A stretch of 64,000 nt of DNA from Tamarix chinensis (GCA_030549775.1 CM060177.1:87391236-87455235); one strand, 5' to 3'; counted from the stretch's first letter, positions 1 to 12,277 are shown. Translations and numbers: made by a program. The notes: a model not told the origin generated them from the sequence alone.

Positions 1-168
1 TCCTAGGTTCCCTCCTGCACCCTTGGCCTTTTGATGGTGGTGGCCTTTGCCTGTAGGAGGGACTGATGGGCCTGGATCGGGCCGGGTTGATACAGTGAGG
101 TCGGATAAGCTTACGATGAGGAGAAGTGCTAGGACAGCGCTGGTTTTGGTTGAGGAATTCATATTCAT
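1..168 (-). CDS. Small secreted protein, N-terminal part (gene continues left of the window)
   Basis: Reading leftward from 168, an open frame of 56 codons runs without a stop to the edge. It starts with ATG at 168-166, and a second in-frame ATG lies two codons later. The protein has a short polar/basic start (NSSTKTS), a hydrophobic core (AVLALLLIVSLS) and a small-residue region, a good secretory signal peptide. A Pro/Gly-rich stretch with a His triplet (PDPGPSVPPTGKGHHH) follows. Base composition is much richer in G+C than the AT-rich flank, as expected for coding DNA. A TATA-like motif lies about 105 bases upstream. I do not recognise the family; a secreted peptide precursor or a Gly/Pro-rich wall protein would both fit. 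The C-terminus is not in the window. Confidence 0.45.
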   Translation of the reverse strand, partial: MNMNSSTKTSAVLALLLIVSLSDLTVSTRPDPGPSVPPTGKGHHHQKAKGAGGNLG

Positions 169-269
169 TCGAGTTTCTCTTCCACAGGTTAAAAGATATA
201 TATGGGTCTTTGGTTTTCTTCTTTTGAAAGCCTGATAAAGAGGGAGAAGAGAGGCATAGTAATGAAGGG

Positions 270-276
270 TATTTAA
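270..276 (-). promoter_or_regulatory. TATA-like motif of the left-edge gene
   Basis: On the minus strand the bases read TTAAATA, about 105 bases before the ATG at 168, leaving room for a 5' leader of roughly 70 bases. This is not a consensus TATA box; it is kept because position and orientation suit the small secreted-protein gene. Confidence 0.25.
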
Positions 277-369
277 GGCGTGATGGTTGGGGGCAAGAAT
301 GATGGTAATTTAAGTGGAGGAGAGAGAAAATGGTAGGGCGGTTGAAGCTTGTAGGAATATAAGAGAAAA

Positions 370-385
370 GGGGGGGGGGGGGGGG
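370..385. repeat. G16 homopolymer
   Basis: Sixteen consecutive G residues upstream of the left-edge gene. Length is likely variable or uncertain in an assembly. Confidence 0.9.
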
Positions 386-1019
386 CATGGTAGGTTGGGA
401 GCAATAATGACGGGCACTTAGTATATATTGCGGTACTGGAGACTTACATGTGGTACATGCTTGTTTGTCTAGGGGATCATGATATCACATACTATGATAT
501 ACTAATGTGCGGAATTTTGAGAGGAAGTGATGAGCGTAATTGCATGACAGTCGGGGGTTGTGGAGCCCCGTCGCCATTTAGTGCAGGATGGATATAATTA
601 ATGATATTTTCTCCCCTGTGATCGAAAAGGCTCGTTATGGTTGTGAGTTGTTTGTGACTAAGTTCATTAACACGACGGTTCATGAAAGTGATATTTATTT
701 ATTTATTGATTAACTAACACTAATTTCAACTATTGTCAATTCATTTCTTATCAAGTATAGTACGGACTCTGATAAAATAAAAAATAAAAAGTATAGTACG
801 TACTAGGAAATTGGGACTTCGGTAGTACTATTTTGATTTGCACTAAGGTAGCGGGTATTATCTGCCTCTTGTGTTTGCTTCATTGGAAATTTACACATTT
901 ATTTATTTATTTTCATAATTAATTTATTTTTACTTTAGTTTATTAAAAAAAGTATACTATAATGTTTCTAAATTTTTTCTTTATAAATAGAGATCTATAT
1001 TAATATATTTTTAATAAAA
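386..1019. other. Intergenic, AT-rich
   Basis: No coding pattern, repeat family or RNA gene was recognised here. Short ATTT/TTTA runs occur around 895-915. Confidence 0.6.
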
Positions 1020-2400
1020 AAATGGTAAAAATTCAGTATATTAGTGGTAAAAGATTAGTTTTAAATATGAAAAATGATATAATTAGTAAAAGATAGTACA
1101 TTAGCATGCAATATTAATTTTAAGTAGAAGAACAGAGAAATATTAATTCATTGGTGAAAAATCAGTATGGTGATAGATCAATACCTTAGTGGTGAAATAT
1201 TAGTTTTAACTAGAAGAATAGAAAAATATCACCTCACTAATGAAAAATCAACACATAAGTAATGAAAGATCAATAAAATAGTAGTGAAAAATTAATATAT
1301 TAGTGGTAAAAAAATAATACATTAGTGGTGAAAAAGTAATACATTAGGGGCAAAATGTTAGTATATTTGTGGTGAAATGTTATTTTTAAGTAAAATAATG
1401 GTGAAAAATCAACATACTAATAAAAAATCAGTTCAGTGATTGTAAAAGATTAGTTTAATAGTGGTGAAAAATACTTAAATGTATAATGATATATATATAT
1501 ATATATATATATATGATAAAAGATCAATTCGCTAGTGAAAAATTAATATATTAGTGGTGGAATGTTAGTATATTAGTGGTGAAAGATAATTTTTAAGTAG
1601 AATAATGGTGAAAGATCAAAGCTAGTGAAAATCAATTCAGTAATGGTGAAAGATTAGTTTAATAGTGGTAAAATTTACTTAAATGACAATGAAGTATATA
1701 TAGATATGTAGTTATGGTGAAAATTCTATACATTAATGGCGAAAAATCAATTCATGAAAAATCTATATATTAGTGGTGAAACATTAGTACATTAGTGACA
1801 AAATGTTAGATATTAATGGTGAAAGACAATTTTTAATAGAATAATGGTGAAATATCAACTCACTAGTGAAAAATTAGTTCAGTGATGGTAAAAGTTTAGT
1901 TTAATAATGGTAAACGATACTTAAATGTATAGTGAAATATATATAGATATGTAGTTGTGGTGAAATTTTAATACATTAATGGTGAAAGATAAATTTGATG
2001 GTGAATAATCAGTACATTAGTGGGGAAATGTTAGTATATTATAGATCATTTTTAAGTACAATAATGTTGAAAGGTCAACTCGTTGGTAATAAATCAATTC
2101 ACTAGTGGTAAAACATTAGTACATTAGTAGTGACCGATTAATATATTAGTGGTAAAATATAAATTTTTAAGTAGAATAGTAATAGTGGCGAAAGATTAAT
2201 TTGATGGTGGAAATTTAATACATTAGTGATGAAAAATTAACATATTAGTGGTGAAATGTTAGTATATTAGCCATGAAAGATCATTTTTAAGTAAAATAAT
2301 GGTAAAATAACAACTCTTGTAAAAAATCAATTCAATAATAGTGAAATATTAGTTTAATAGTAGTGAAAGATATTTAAATATATCATAATATATATATATA
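1020..2400. repeat. Degenerate minisatellite with a higher-order period of about 205-245 bp
   Basis: The basic motif resembles ATTAGTGGTGAAAAATCA, about 18-22 bases, repeated dozens of times with variation. A longer pattern is superimposed. A segment containing ACTTAAATGTATAATGA followed by a TA run recurs near 1470, 1670, 1915 and 2363, and each time it is preceded by TTTTTAAGTAGAATAATGGTGAAA-like sequence. The array ends beside a second TA run (about 2390-2407). No ORF of note lies inside. Confidence 0.8.
1489..1514. repeat. (TA)n microsatellite
   Basis: Uninterrupted AT/TA alternation inside the minisatellite, at the end of one higher-order unit. The corresponding place in the last unit (about 2390-2407) is also a TA run. 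Confidence 0.85.
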
Positions 2401-3369
2401 TATATATCATTCTTTAAATTAAAAATATATCAATATGGGTATGAATTTATAGAGAAAAATTCCACAAATATTATGTCATATATACCTTTTTCTAATAATC
2501 CTAGTGAGAGTTTCTTTTTTAATTTTAAAAAAATACCGACATGATACTGATATCAGCATATTGTACCTATTTTCTATGTGCAACTGGTTATATAGTATAT
2601 ATATTGTGTTTAATTTAGGCTATGCTGATTGTAAGGAGAGAATTTGAGTAATTGAAAGTAAATAAATTCTTGAAGTTTTTTTTAATCAACCTCTTATTTA
2701 TTTAAACATAATTTATAACAAAGCGTAATACAAGATAATTATAATAATTCTATATATTGTTTCATACTATAAGGATATTAGGTTATATTTTTAATTTTAT
2801 TATTATGTTATTTTTTTTAATTAAATTAGTGAGAGGTGTTAAAGTTGATATAAATATATAGTACTCCCTTTGATGTATAATATACATCATCGTGTATTTT
2901 AGTGATAAATTTTAATTATTAATTTATTTTAAAATATAATACATTTTAATATGAATGTATAATTGTAATACCTGTATTAAAAAAAGAATTCTATGATATT
3001 ATTTTTTATAACTTTTATTAATATATATTAATAAAAATTAATAATTAAAATTTAACATTAAAATCTACGATAATCTCTATTTTCAATTAAAGAAGATAAT
3101 AAAATCAAATACTTTTTAAAAAGATTAATACTTTTAACATACATGTAAAAGATCGATTATTTATTTTCTTTTATTTATATAAAATAAAATAAAGTATATA
3201 ATTAAGATAGAGTGATAAGATGATAATATATTACCACGAAGGACTCTAACCTTTTGAATAGATCGAGATTGTCTTAGAGCATGAAAACCTTTTTGACCGT
3301 GGTTAGATGTTGGACAAATTATTGAAAAACTAGCCAAACAGATGTCACACTAATTATGGATTAACGCCT
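2401..3369. other. AT-rich intergenic DNA
   Basis: No gene seen. A motif TAGTACTCCCTTTGATG near 2860 resembles the start of Stowaway-type MITEs (CTCCCTCCGT), but no matching opposite end was found. Confidence 0.5.
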
Positions 3370-3800
3370 TAATGGCCGCTCTTCACGAATCAAGTTGACT
3401 CATGAGTTGATTTAACTTAGCTTATTTATAATTTAATTTTACTTATTTAAGTTTAAAATTTATTTTTAGGTTCATCGATCTCTTATGTGAAATGAGTTCG
3501 AACCATGGTAGGTTCAAACGAGCTCACTTAAATTTGGTTTGAATTCGATTTGTTTGTTAATTTATTTATAAATTTAATTTATTTTTATAAAACTTATTTA
3601 ATAAATGAGTCAAATTATTAAATAAATTATTAATAAAGTTAAATATTTTACCAAGTTAATTTAATTTAATTTTTAAACGAGTCGAATAGTTAAACAAGTC
3701 AAATAGTTTGACTAATCAAATCATAGATTTGGTTCATTTATGTTAAACGATCATAGCCAAATAACTTTAAGTTGAGTCCAAACCATGCTTATTTGTCTGG
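3370..3800. repeat. Dispersed repeat, diverged relative of the copy at 56.65-56.99 kb
   Basis: The left part (GGCCGCTCTTCACGAATCAA, then GTTGACTCATGAG) matches the start of the repeat at 56645 (GGCCGTTGACAAATCAAG, then TCGGCTCGCGAG). The interior carries decayed GAGTCGAATAGTTAAACAAG-like motifs where the other copy has GAGCTCGGCTCG. The CG-containing words have mostly become TG/CA, as expected for an old, methylated copy. Ends are approximate. Confidence 0.45.
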
Positions 3801-4037
3801 TTTTGAATTCGAATTAAGATCAAATCTTAAAATAAATAAGAAACAAGTAGAGTTTGAACTCAGATAATTTAGTTTAATTCGGTTTATCAATAACTCTATT
3901 GGTAACATTTACATAGCCTCTATATTGGCATCACCACTCAGGTTAAACCAAGTAAATTAGCCCCTGGATATCAAAATTTTAAATTTTCGTTCTTTTTTGT
4001 TTTCTCTTTCTCGACACTGTTAGCATCTTTATGGTAG
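3801..4037. other. Flank and possible 5' UTR of the LINE
   Basis: AT-rich sequence turning pyrimidine-rich (TTCGTTCTTTTTTG) just before the LINE. The exact 5' end of the LINE could not be fixed because no target-site duplication was found. Confidence 0.35.
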
Positions 4038-6286
4038 TATAACTACATACCCAGAACACTATTACAAGGGGAGTCATCCATAGATCCACGAGTAGAAGGA
4101 CAGCCACAACACAACCGATTATTCACTGTTTTTGTGAATAATCTTGCTAAAGGGATACAGGCGGCAGAGGTGAAACAATTATTTGAGGAAGTTGGCACTG
4201 TGAGGGACATGTTTATCAGCAGGAAGGAGAGAAGGGCGTCGAACCTGCACTTTGGCTTCATAAGGTATGGAAGCGTGGCAGATGCAGAGGCGGCAGTGAG
4301 GCGTTTCAGTAATATGAAGATGCATGGCATACGGATGTACGTCCACAGAGCTTTGTTTCAGAGAGCAGGTGGAGGGCAACGCAAGGGAGAGCAGAGAAAA
4401 GATAAGAGGCTAGAGATGAGGAGGCGAGGTAACCAGCAAGGTGGATGGGCCAGCATTGGACGGGATGAACGATCCTTTGCTGCGGTGGTCAGAGGCGGGG
4501 AAAGGAGCTCACAGAAGGAGAAGAGAAGGGAGATACGCATGCAGGTGGAGGAAGCAATGAAACAATGGATTAACAGGAGTGTAGTGGTCGAATCTTTCCA
4601 ACCGCTGATTCTCGACATAACCATCCCAAAACTCATGCAGGAGTGGAGGAGCATATCAAAGGTGCATGACTTAGGTAGATTTAAACTGTTAATTACTTTT
4701 GAAACTTTTGAGGATTGTGTGGAGGCGCTGGCGGAGGGCAATTTGCTGAGAGATTCCTTCCCGATTGTGAGGAGTGGGAAGGAGGTCGAAGCTTGTGTCA
4801 AAAGGAGAACATGGATAGAGGTAATAGGTCTACCTATGGTGGCGTGGAGAGAGGAAGTGGTGAGGCTGATTACAGAACTGTGGGGAAGGTGGGTTTGTTG
4901 GGAGGAACTAGGGGAATTTGGTCTGTCCATGGAGGTGACCAGGGTCCTTGTTGATACAGATCGGTAGGAACAGGTGAAGGAGGTAATGGAGCTGAAGGTG
5001 GGCGACGACGTGGTGGTAGTAGTGGCGACGAAGATAGGACAAGGGTATATACCTTGGCAGAATATAAGGAAAGTAAGTAGAGATGGGTGGTCGGAATCCT
5101 CATCAACCGGTGAAGTAGACGACCGGCGGTCAAGAACGGCATTAAAGGGAGAGGGAGTGGACGTGTGCAAGCCTGGTGTTGCAGGCATGCAGGGCGCAGG
5201 GTACGAGAGGTCAGACTGAATGGGGACGGAAGGAAGAACGGCAGAGAAGGTGAGAGATAGGGCGATAGACGAAGACTTAACTCGAGAACTGCTACAAAAG
5301 AGCGACACTGTAGAAGACGGGGTGGCCGAGAGTGGGAACAGAGAGGAGAACGGGCAGAACTGTGAACTAGGGGACAGAAGACTGGGAGACACGCAAAACA
5401 TTAGTGCGTTGGAGGATGATCGATACGATGGAGAGGAGGTGGAAGGGAGGCAGCAGCTGAATGATGGGTTAAATATGGAAAACGCAGAATCGGGGAAGAC
5501 AGGGAAGGCTAGTGTTACTTCACCTGGGTACATCAGTGTTTACACGGAAAAGGCAGGAAAAATAGGGGAAGTATCGGGAACACAAAGTGCATGGGGAGAG
5601 GATACACTAATAGAGACTATGCGGGATCCCATGACCACCGAAATGGACCAAGACCAGGGATTATTAAGGATGCTGTTTATACCGGACTTAGCTCATGGAA
5701 AAGGGAAGGAAGATAAAGGAACAATGAAACACAAAGTAGTAGAAGGCCGGGAATGAGTGGAGAAGGGGTAGAGTTGAGTATGGAGGAGATGTCTTTCGTT
5801 ATAAATTTGAGTGGGGAAGTGATAAAGGGATGGCCACAAAATAGTTCCGGTGTCCATGCAAGAGAAAAGGAGGAGAACGATAACGAGTCATCAAAAACTG
5901 TGGTTGTTTCAGTGGCTCATGATATAGAAGAAGAAAGGCGGTTAATTAAGAGATGGAGAGATAAGGGACGAGGGGAGGCAGAAAATGAAGCGTCACGGTC
6001 CGAAAGAACTATTGAAAGAGAATGTGAGCTCCTGGAAATAGTTGCTCCTCCAGGGTTCGAGGAGGTGGAAAGTGTAGGCATAACTACTAGATACACGTAG
6101 ACTCAGGAGGAAGGAGTACAGGGCGCAGAAACACGAAGATTGGGGGAGGAAGATTTAGAAGAGGCAAGACATACGTGGCAGTTGGGAAAGAAGATTGGCT
6201 TATCATCCTCGGAGGAAGGATTGTGTGTGGAGAAATTGGTAGGGTTGAGGAGAAGCCAGAGGAAGATTACGACAAGGCAGACTTAA
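4038..6286 (+). pseudogene. LINE ORF1: RRM-type nucleic-acid-binding protein, broken
   Basis: The open frame begins after a stop at 4035 and lacks an early ATG, so the original start is mutated or lost. It first encodes an RNA recognition motif: LFTVFVNNL as RNP2-like, then LHFGFIRYGSVADAEAAV as RNP1-like. Next come a basic linker, the FAAVVRGG motif common in plant LINE ORF1, and a DUF4283-like segment ending near RTWIEVIGLPMVAW. Stops in the same frame lie at 4965 (TAG) and 5217 (TGA). The frame shifts around 5740-5756. A further TAG lies at 6098, and the C-terminus (TWQLGKKIGLSSSEEG, typical of these ORF1 proteins) ends at 6286. The central acidic region is poorly conserved in the family and tells little. 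The protein normally coats LINE RNA. Confidence 0.8.
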
Positions 6287-6323
6287 AGGAGGGAGAGCGA
6301 TAGGGGAGAAAGAAGGTTGATTA

Positions 6324-9300
6324 ATGATTATAATTAGCTGGAACGTAAGGGGGATTGGAGCGTTAGGGAAAATCTCTAGCATCCAAAACTTGATCACAAA
6401 GGAGAGGCCCTGGGTTTGTGGATTGGTTGAAACGAAACATAAAGCCTTGGAGGAGTCATGGAAAAATAGGGTTTGGAAAAACGGGTCAGTTGAATGGAGA
6501 GATACAACAGCGGTGGGCAGAAGTGGAGGCCTAATTCTAGGATGGGATTCTCAGTGGTTTGATGTTAGTAAATCCATGAGCGGTAGTAGGTGGATCCTAG
6601 TGGAAGGCAAACTAGGGCCCAAGAGAGTGGAATGTAGGATCATCCTTGTATATGGGCCAACAGACCCACGAGAGAGGAGAGCATTATGGGAGGAGCTGGG
6701 GGAGGTGGTGCAACAATGTCATAGACCCTTAATAGTAATGGGGGATTTCAATGAGGTTAGAAGCCAAAGTGAAGGCAAAGGAGGGTGGGTGGACCAGAGC
6801 AGTGTTAGTAATTTTAACGAGTGGATTGATAAGCTGGGCCTTGTGGATTTGAAGCCATCAAACTTGAAGTTCTCTTGGCAACGAGCAGGTTCAACTAGTC
6901 TACTGGATCGGTTTTTGGTTAGTCCATCTTGGATCACAGTGATGCCGGATATACATTGCAGTGGGTTGGGACGATCGCTTTCGAATCATAATCCGATTAG
7001 GTTGAGTGTCAAATTTATAAGTGCTGGGCCGAGACCGTTTAGGACTTGGAATATGTGGCTAACACATCCATAGTTCCGAGGCTTCGTTGGAGAGTGTTGG
7101 TCAAAACTAGAAGGGAGGTCTTGCCAGAGTAGACTTAAGGAAATGAAGGGCTTACTCAGGAAGTGGAATAAAGAGGTCTTTGGAGATTTTGAATTGAGAA
7201 TCAGTCAGATCGAAGAAGAAGTAAAAAAGATCGATGGGCCTGAGTCGAATGCTATGAATAATGAAGTGAGAATAGCAAGAAAAGTGGCATTGCAATCCCA
7301 ACTGTGGAAGTGGCATAAAATGAAAGAAGCTTATTGGATGCAGGTGGCTAGGGTTAGGGGCTTCAAAGAGGGAGACAGAAACACAAAATACTTTCATACA
7401 GTAGCAGCAATTAGAAGGAAGAAAGTGATCATAAGGAGGCTTGTGGAAAAAGGGAAGGTAATTGTAGAGTAGACGGAGCTGACAAAGGTCATTACAGATT
7501 ACTTCAAAGAGATGTATCGACAAGAAGAGTTACCGGAAGTGTCCCTTTCAGAGGATGGGTTCCAGAAGCTAACAAGGGAGGAAGGTTTGGAGCTGGAAGT
7601 GATGCCTAGTAAGGAGGATGTTAGAAGAGCAGTATGGTCTTGCGAGCCCTCGAAAGCACCTGGGTATGACGGTTACCATTTGGGGTTCATAAGGAAAATG
7701 TGGGGAGTTATTGGGGAGGACTTTACCAGATCCGTGCTCGGGTTCTTTCATTCAGGCAGACTACCGGTGAATCTAAATACGACGTTGATCACTTTGATCC
7801 CTAAAGTGGATGATGTAGAGGAATTCAGTCAGTATAGGCCCATCAGTTTGGTAGGGTGCATATACAAAGTGATAGCAAAGATTATTGCTCTCAGGTTGAA
7901 ACAGGTGGTAGATAAACTGGTGGGTGATTCACAGTTAGCTTTCATAGGAGGGAGGAATATAGTTGATGGGGCTCTAGTTGCAAATGAGGTAGTCCAGTGG
8001 GTTAAGGGTCAGAATAGGTCCAAGGGACAAATGGTCAAGTTGGATTTTCAGAAGGCATACGATAGTATGAAATGGGAGTTTGTGGAAAGGGTACTGGATA
8101 TTATGGGTTTTGGCCCCACATTCAGAGGATGGGTGAAGGAGTGCATATCTACGGCGAGAGTCTCGATCCTTGTAAATGGGGTTCCCTCAACTCCATTTAA
8201 AATGGGTAGGGAATTGCAACAAGGAGACCCCATCTCACCGTTCCTATTTGTTTTAGGGATAGAGGTGTTCAATCAACTCATCAAGAGAGGAGTCAAAGAA
8301 GGGCTTTTGCAAGGGATCAAGGTGGGAAGAGATAAGGTGGAAGTCACACACCTCCAGTTTGTAGATGACACGATGATATTCTATGGAGAATTGGCAGAAA
8401 ACATCAGAAATTGGAAACGTATGATTGATTGTTTCTACTTATTATCTGGTCTTCAAGTTAATTTCAACAAGTCAGCGCTTATTGGGTTGGGGGTTGACAA
8501 AGATGTTGAGCAGGAGGCGGAAGATATCATGGGGTACAAAGTCGGGGCTCTCCCTCTTAGCTATCTCGGATTTCCATTAGGAGCTAACACAAAAAAGCAA
8601 GAAGCTTGGAAACCAGTGATTGAAAGGATAAGGCAGAAGTTAGCTAGGTGGAAGGCAAGAGTTCTCTCAAGAGTCGGAAGACTAGTACTCATCAAAAGCG
8701 TGCTGAACAGTTTACCAATGTACTATATGAGTCTTTTCAGAGTACCAAAGGGGGGCGTGAAGGAGATCATAGGCATTCAGAGAAGGTTTTTCTGGAGTGG
8801 GCAAGGGGACAGGATGGGGATACCGCTAGTCAAATGGAGTGTGATCCAAAAACCTAAAAATAGTGGAGGTTTAGGGGTGGGAGATATAGTGCTAAAAAAC
8901 AATGCTCTCCTATTTAAATGGTGGTGGAGGTTCTACACAGTGGAAGGTGCGTCATGGAAGAGAGTTATTTCCTCTATTCATTCCGGGGCAAACACAAGGT
9001 CCTTCGAGATTGACTCCTCAAGAAGAAGGTGGTCTCCTTGGGTTGATATTGTTGCAACAGGAAAGAGAAGTCCGATATTGAGCTCAGGTTTGAGGATCAT
9101 CATTGGGAACGACAATAGAGTTAGGTTCTGGCAGGATGATTGGACGGGGAAAGGCCCCTTGCAGAGAATCTTCCCTAGACTATTCTCGATTTCAGAGCAA
9201 CAACAGTTGAAGGTGGCAGAGATGGGAGAATGGGAGGGATCGACATGGGTCTGGCAATTGAGGTGGCAGAGATAGTTCTTTGGATGGGAAGAAGCTCGGG

Positions 9301-9971
9301 TAAGACAGATGCAGGAGATGATCCATCAGAATGCCATACAGAAGGAAGAGAATGATTCAGTGATATGGGAGCATGAGGTCTCTGGGTTGTTTTTAGTGAA
9401 ATCGGTCTGTCAGACACACTATCAGAGATATACAGGAAATGAGAGGCTCACGGAAGTGGAGAATATCATGTGGAGAAGTCTAGTACTAGAGAGATTTAAA
9501 CTAATAGCGTGGTTCGTGGTCCAAGAGAAACTCAACACGAAGGAAAGACTTGCCAGATTGAACATCATGAATTCTGAAGATTCCCTATACCCTATGTGTA
9601 ACGCTGAGCAGGAGACGATTAATCATCTTTTCCTACATTGTGCTGTGACAGGCAAGGTATGGTATGAGATTTGTGAATGGATAGGGTATTACTGGGTGAC
9701 ACCCAAGTCTGTGGAAGATAACGCTAAAGCTTGGTTCGGAGTGACCAAAAAAGGAGTGAGAGGGGAGATATGGCAAGCGGCTTTCTTTGCAATCTTGGGT
9801 ACGATTTGGGATTCTAGGAATAGAAAATTCTTTGAAAAGGTCGAAGTTTGTACAAGGTGGATGATCATGCTCATTAAGATGCGTATCGGGTTTTGGATCA
9901 GGAACGGAAGGAAAGATTTTCCCTATCGGGCGGAGGAGGTGGTCCATAATATCTATGCGTTGATATATTAA
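6324..9971 (+). pseudogene. LINE ORF2: endonuclease / reverse transcriptase / zinc knuckle, broken
   Basis: One frame is kept throughout, from the ATG at 6324 to the TAA at 9969, interrupted by only three stops, all TAG (7071, 7470, 9273). The N-terminal APE-type endonuclease shows SWNVRG, the ETK glutamate, VYGP and GDFNEV. The usual SDH motif near the end of the domain reads SNHNPI, so the catalytic Asp is Asn. The reverse transcriptase follows with APGYDG, LVGCIYKVIAKIIALRL, motif A KLDFQKAYD, QQGDPISPFLFV and the catalytic FVDD box (near 8360), all intact. The C-terminal zf-RVT region has NTKERLARLNI, then YPMC and HLFLHC: the first Cys of the usual CPxC is Tyr. Length is about normal (about 1215 codons). 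Confidence 0.9.
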
Positions 9972-10030
9972 GTGTTTTTTCCTTATATTTAAGCCTTATG
10001 TTCATCTGTGACATCAATCATAAAAAAAAA

Positions 10031-11518
10031 CATAAGGTTTGGTGTCCAAGTACATTTTCTTTCGTTTGGGATTCCTTCGCTTGAAGTTACACTAGTAATC
10101 TATATTGCTCGTCTAGCAAGACGGCGATAGACGTGTTAAAGATAAACTCTCAAATTTCATATGTGATATAGTGCATTGAAATATGACAAAACCGTTTCAA
10201 AAGGATACTCCGTTTAGTTCGAATAAAGACCTATTTGAGTGGATCTTCTCGTGGTTTGGTAGGAGAAGACTTGGGTATATAGATTTAAAAATTAAATAAG
10301 TAACTGAATTAGCATCATAATTAATTTATTGATTTAGTAGTTAGATTAGTGGTTGGAATTAGTCGGATTAATAATATATATTAAGTTAAAAAATATAAAA
10401 TACATAAAAAAATTATACATGAATTTGACCGGTTCAATCAATCGATTTTCATTGGTTTTGGAATAATGAGAATCGGTACAAGAAATTTGACCGATGATCT
10501 GACTGATTTATCAGCTCACCGATTAGACCAATGGGTTCGGTCCGATTTTTAAAATGATGCTTCGGTCCTTCCTACCTCACCCTAGTTTGAGCCACTTAAG
10601 GAACCTATGGTGGTCAATTTTGGACACATTTGTTGGATGATTTGTGGGTGTCTAACTCATCGATGAACCAATGGGTACACAGTCTATGTTCCACGTATAA
10701 ATATCTAAATTTCCTTCCACCCTTGTGGTACCAAGCCCCCCCATCGAATGTATCTTATTTTTTAATAGTTGAAAGTACAATAACGCATATAACTTTCATA
10801 ACCAAACATACATCAAATATAGACATTTTTGTTATCCTAATTATACCCCACCTTACAAAAAACTAAAATTTAAAGGAAGTTCCTGCTTATAAAATAGCTT
10901 ACACGTTATAGACCACTTCATTATCGGATGTATATATATATATATCTTAGTAAAAAAAAGATCTAATTAAAATTGATATCCTCGTAAAATTATTTTCTTT
11001 CATTCTAAACATAATATTAAGATGCATAAGATTCAAGGATATCCTTTTCATTCTTATTATTCATGTACCAAATAACCACTTAATCATAAAATGATATCCA
11101 TCCATTTCAGTGTATAGATCACCATTGGTTTACGCACATAAGTTAAGAAATAATAACAATTAAATCAATAAAATACATAAAATTACGAATATACTATCAT
11201 ATACATATATTTTGAATACTTGACCACTCAATAAAAGCGAGAATAGAAAGAAATAATGGGAAATACGTCTTTTCATATCTGTGAGTTTTCGTAACGTGAG
11301 ATTGAGTCTCCCAATATCTTATGCTTCACTAATTCATTTACTAATTATTATTGGGTTAATGTTTACATTAATATATGTTCTCAAATTATTTGATATACCC
11401 TAGGTGTATGCAACATATACTTGGGTTGATGTGACAATGTGTTTTTTCTTGGCTGAAATTGAGGTGAGTGTGATAGCGTTTAAATAATTTTATTCATTAC
11501 TTGTAATTGTGGTGACTA
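10031..11518. other. Intergenic DNA with one dispersed-repeat remnant
   Basis: No gene recognised. The stretch about 10400-10560 carries GACCGGTTCAATCAATCG and GGGTTCGGTCCGATTTTTAA, words of a repeat common in plant genomes; its ends are not clear. A short TA run lies at 10931-10944. Confidence 0.45.
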
Positions 11519-11893
11519 GGGTTGCCCGGAGACGGAGACGGGGACGGAAAAACGAAGACCAAACGAAATGTGAAAATAATATTTTTTAAAAATTTAGAAA
11601 ACGGGGATGACAAGAAACGTTAAAAAAATTATACATATATATATATATATATATAATAGATTAAGTTTACTAAAATTAAAAGAGAAAAAAAGTTTCTAAA
11701 ATTAGTACTTATATTAGTTAATTTTAATTATTAATAATTATTTTTAATAAAAAAAATAATTAAATAATATTTTTAATAAAAAAAATAATTAAATAATATT
11801 TTTAATAAAAATATTAATTAAATAATTTTAATAAAAATTTTGATCGTGAAACAGACGGAAGCGCTTCGGGGACGTTCGGGGACGGGGGACGGC
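11519..11893 (-). repeat. MITE-like repeat, GACGGGGACG family, copy 1
   Basis: Both ends are G-rich (GGAGACGGAGACGGGGACGG on the left; GGGGACGTTCGGGGACGGGG on the right). The centre is very AT-rich with three near-identical copies of TTTTTAATAAAAAAAATAAT. The reverse complement matches 57040-57325 along its length and 48290-48500 in part. No coding capacity. Ends are approximate and the superfamily is not determined. Confidence 0.6.
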
Positions 11894-12277
11894 ATGCATC
11901 AGTGGTTGTGACTTTATGATGTGTTAGGTCACACGTGTGTATGGCGTGAACAAAGACAACATAAGTTTTTATTATATATATATATTTTTATTTATTAATA
12001 GAGATTCATATTGATATATTTCATACGAAAGAAAACGTGTTTTTATTTTACTATTTTTGTGATACAATTTCAGTATTTTTCAGGGTGATTATGTGATTCA
12101 CTTTGGTAATTGTGTCGGTTACTAAAATGATTATATATATCTATATGGTAATTATATCTATTACTATGTGATAGCCATTTTAATAGGAATTATGTGTGCA
12201 ATTGTGGATTTTATGCATATTTTTAGGATGAATATGTCAACTACTACTGTTATTATATATATTTTAATGGTGAATTG
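11894..12277. other. AT-rich spacer
   Basis: No gene or known repeat seen between the MITE-like copy and the CACTA terminus. Confidence 0.5.

Larger units (their letters stand above)
4038..10030 (+). mobile_element. Plant L1-type LINE, near full-length, inactive
   Basis: A G-rich-strand block of about 6 kb contrasts with its AT-rich surroundings. It has ORF1 (RNA-binding, 4038-6286), a 37-base gap, ORF2 (endonuclease/reverse transcriptase, 6324-9971), a 59-base 3' tail region and a short A-rich end (about 10021-10030). This order and size fit plant L1 retrotransposons. Copying would be by target-primed reverse transcription. Several in-frame stops, one ORF1 frameshift and changed catalytic residues show the copy is dead. 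No flanking target-site duplication was recognised. Confidence 0.9.

Noticed and set aside
47..235. Plus-strand 62-codon frame at the left edge
   Set aside because: No recognisable features. The opposite strand has a signal peptide and an upstream promoter-like motif, so the minus strand is preferred.
4358..5533. 391-codon open frame on the minus strand
   Set aside because: It lies opposite LINE ORF1, is Ser/Pro/Leu-rich and has no domain. The purine-rich coding strand of ORF1 leaves few stops on the other strand.
5753..5756. ATGA stop/start overlap in LINE ORF1, resembling translational coupling
   Set aside because: The downstream frame continues ORF1 in another frame, so a frameshift in a dead copy is the simpler reading.
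10021..10060. Target-site duplication after the LINE A-tail
   Set aside because: The sequence after the tail (CATAAGGTTTGG) was not found upstream of the LINE 5' end.
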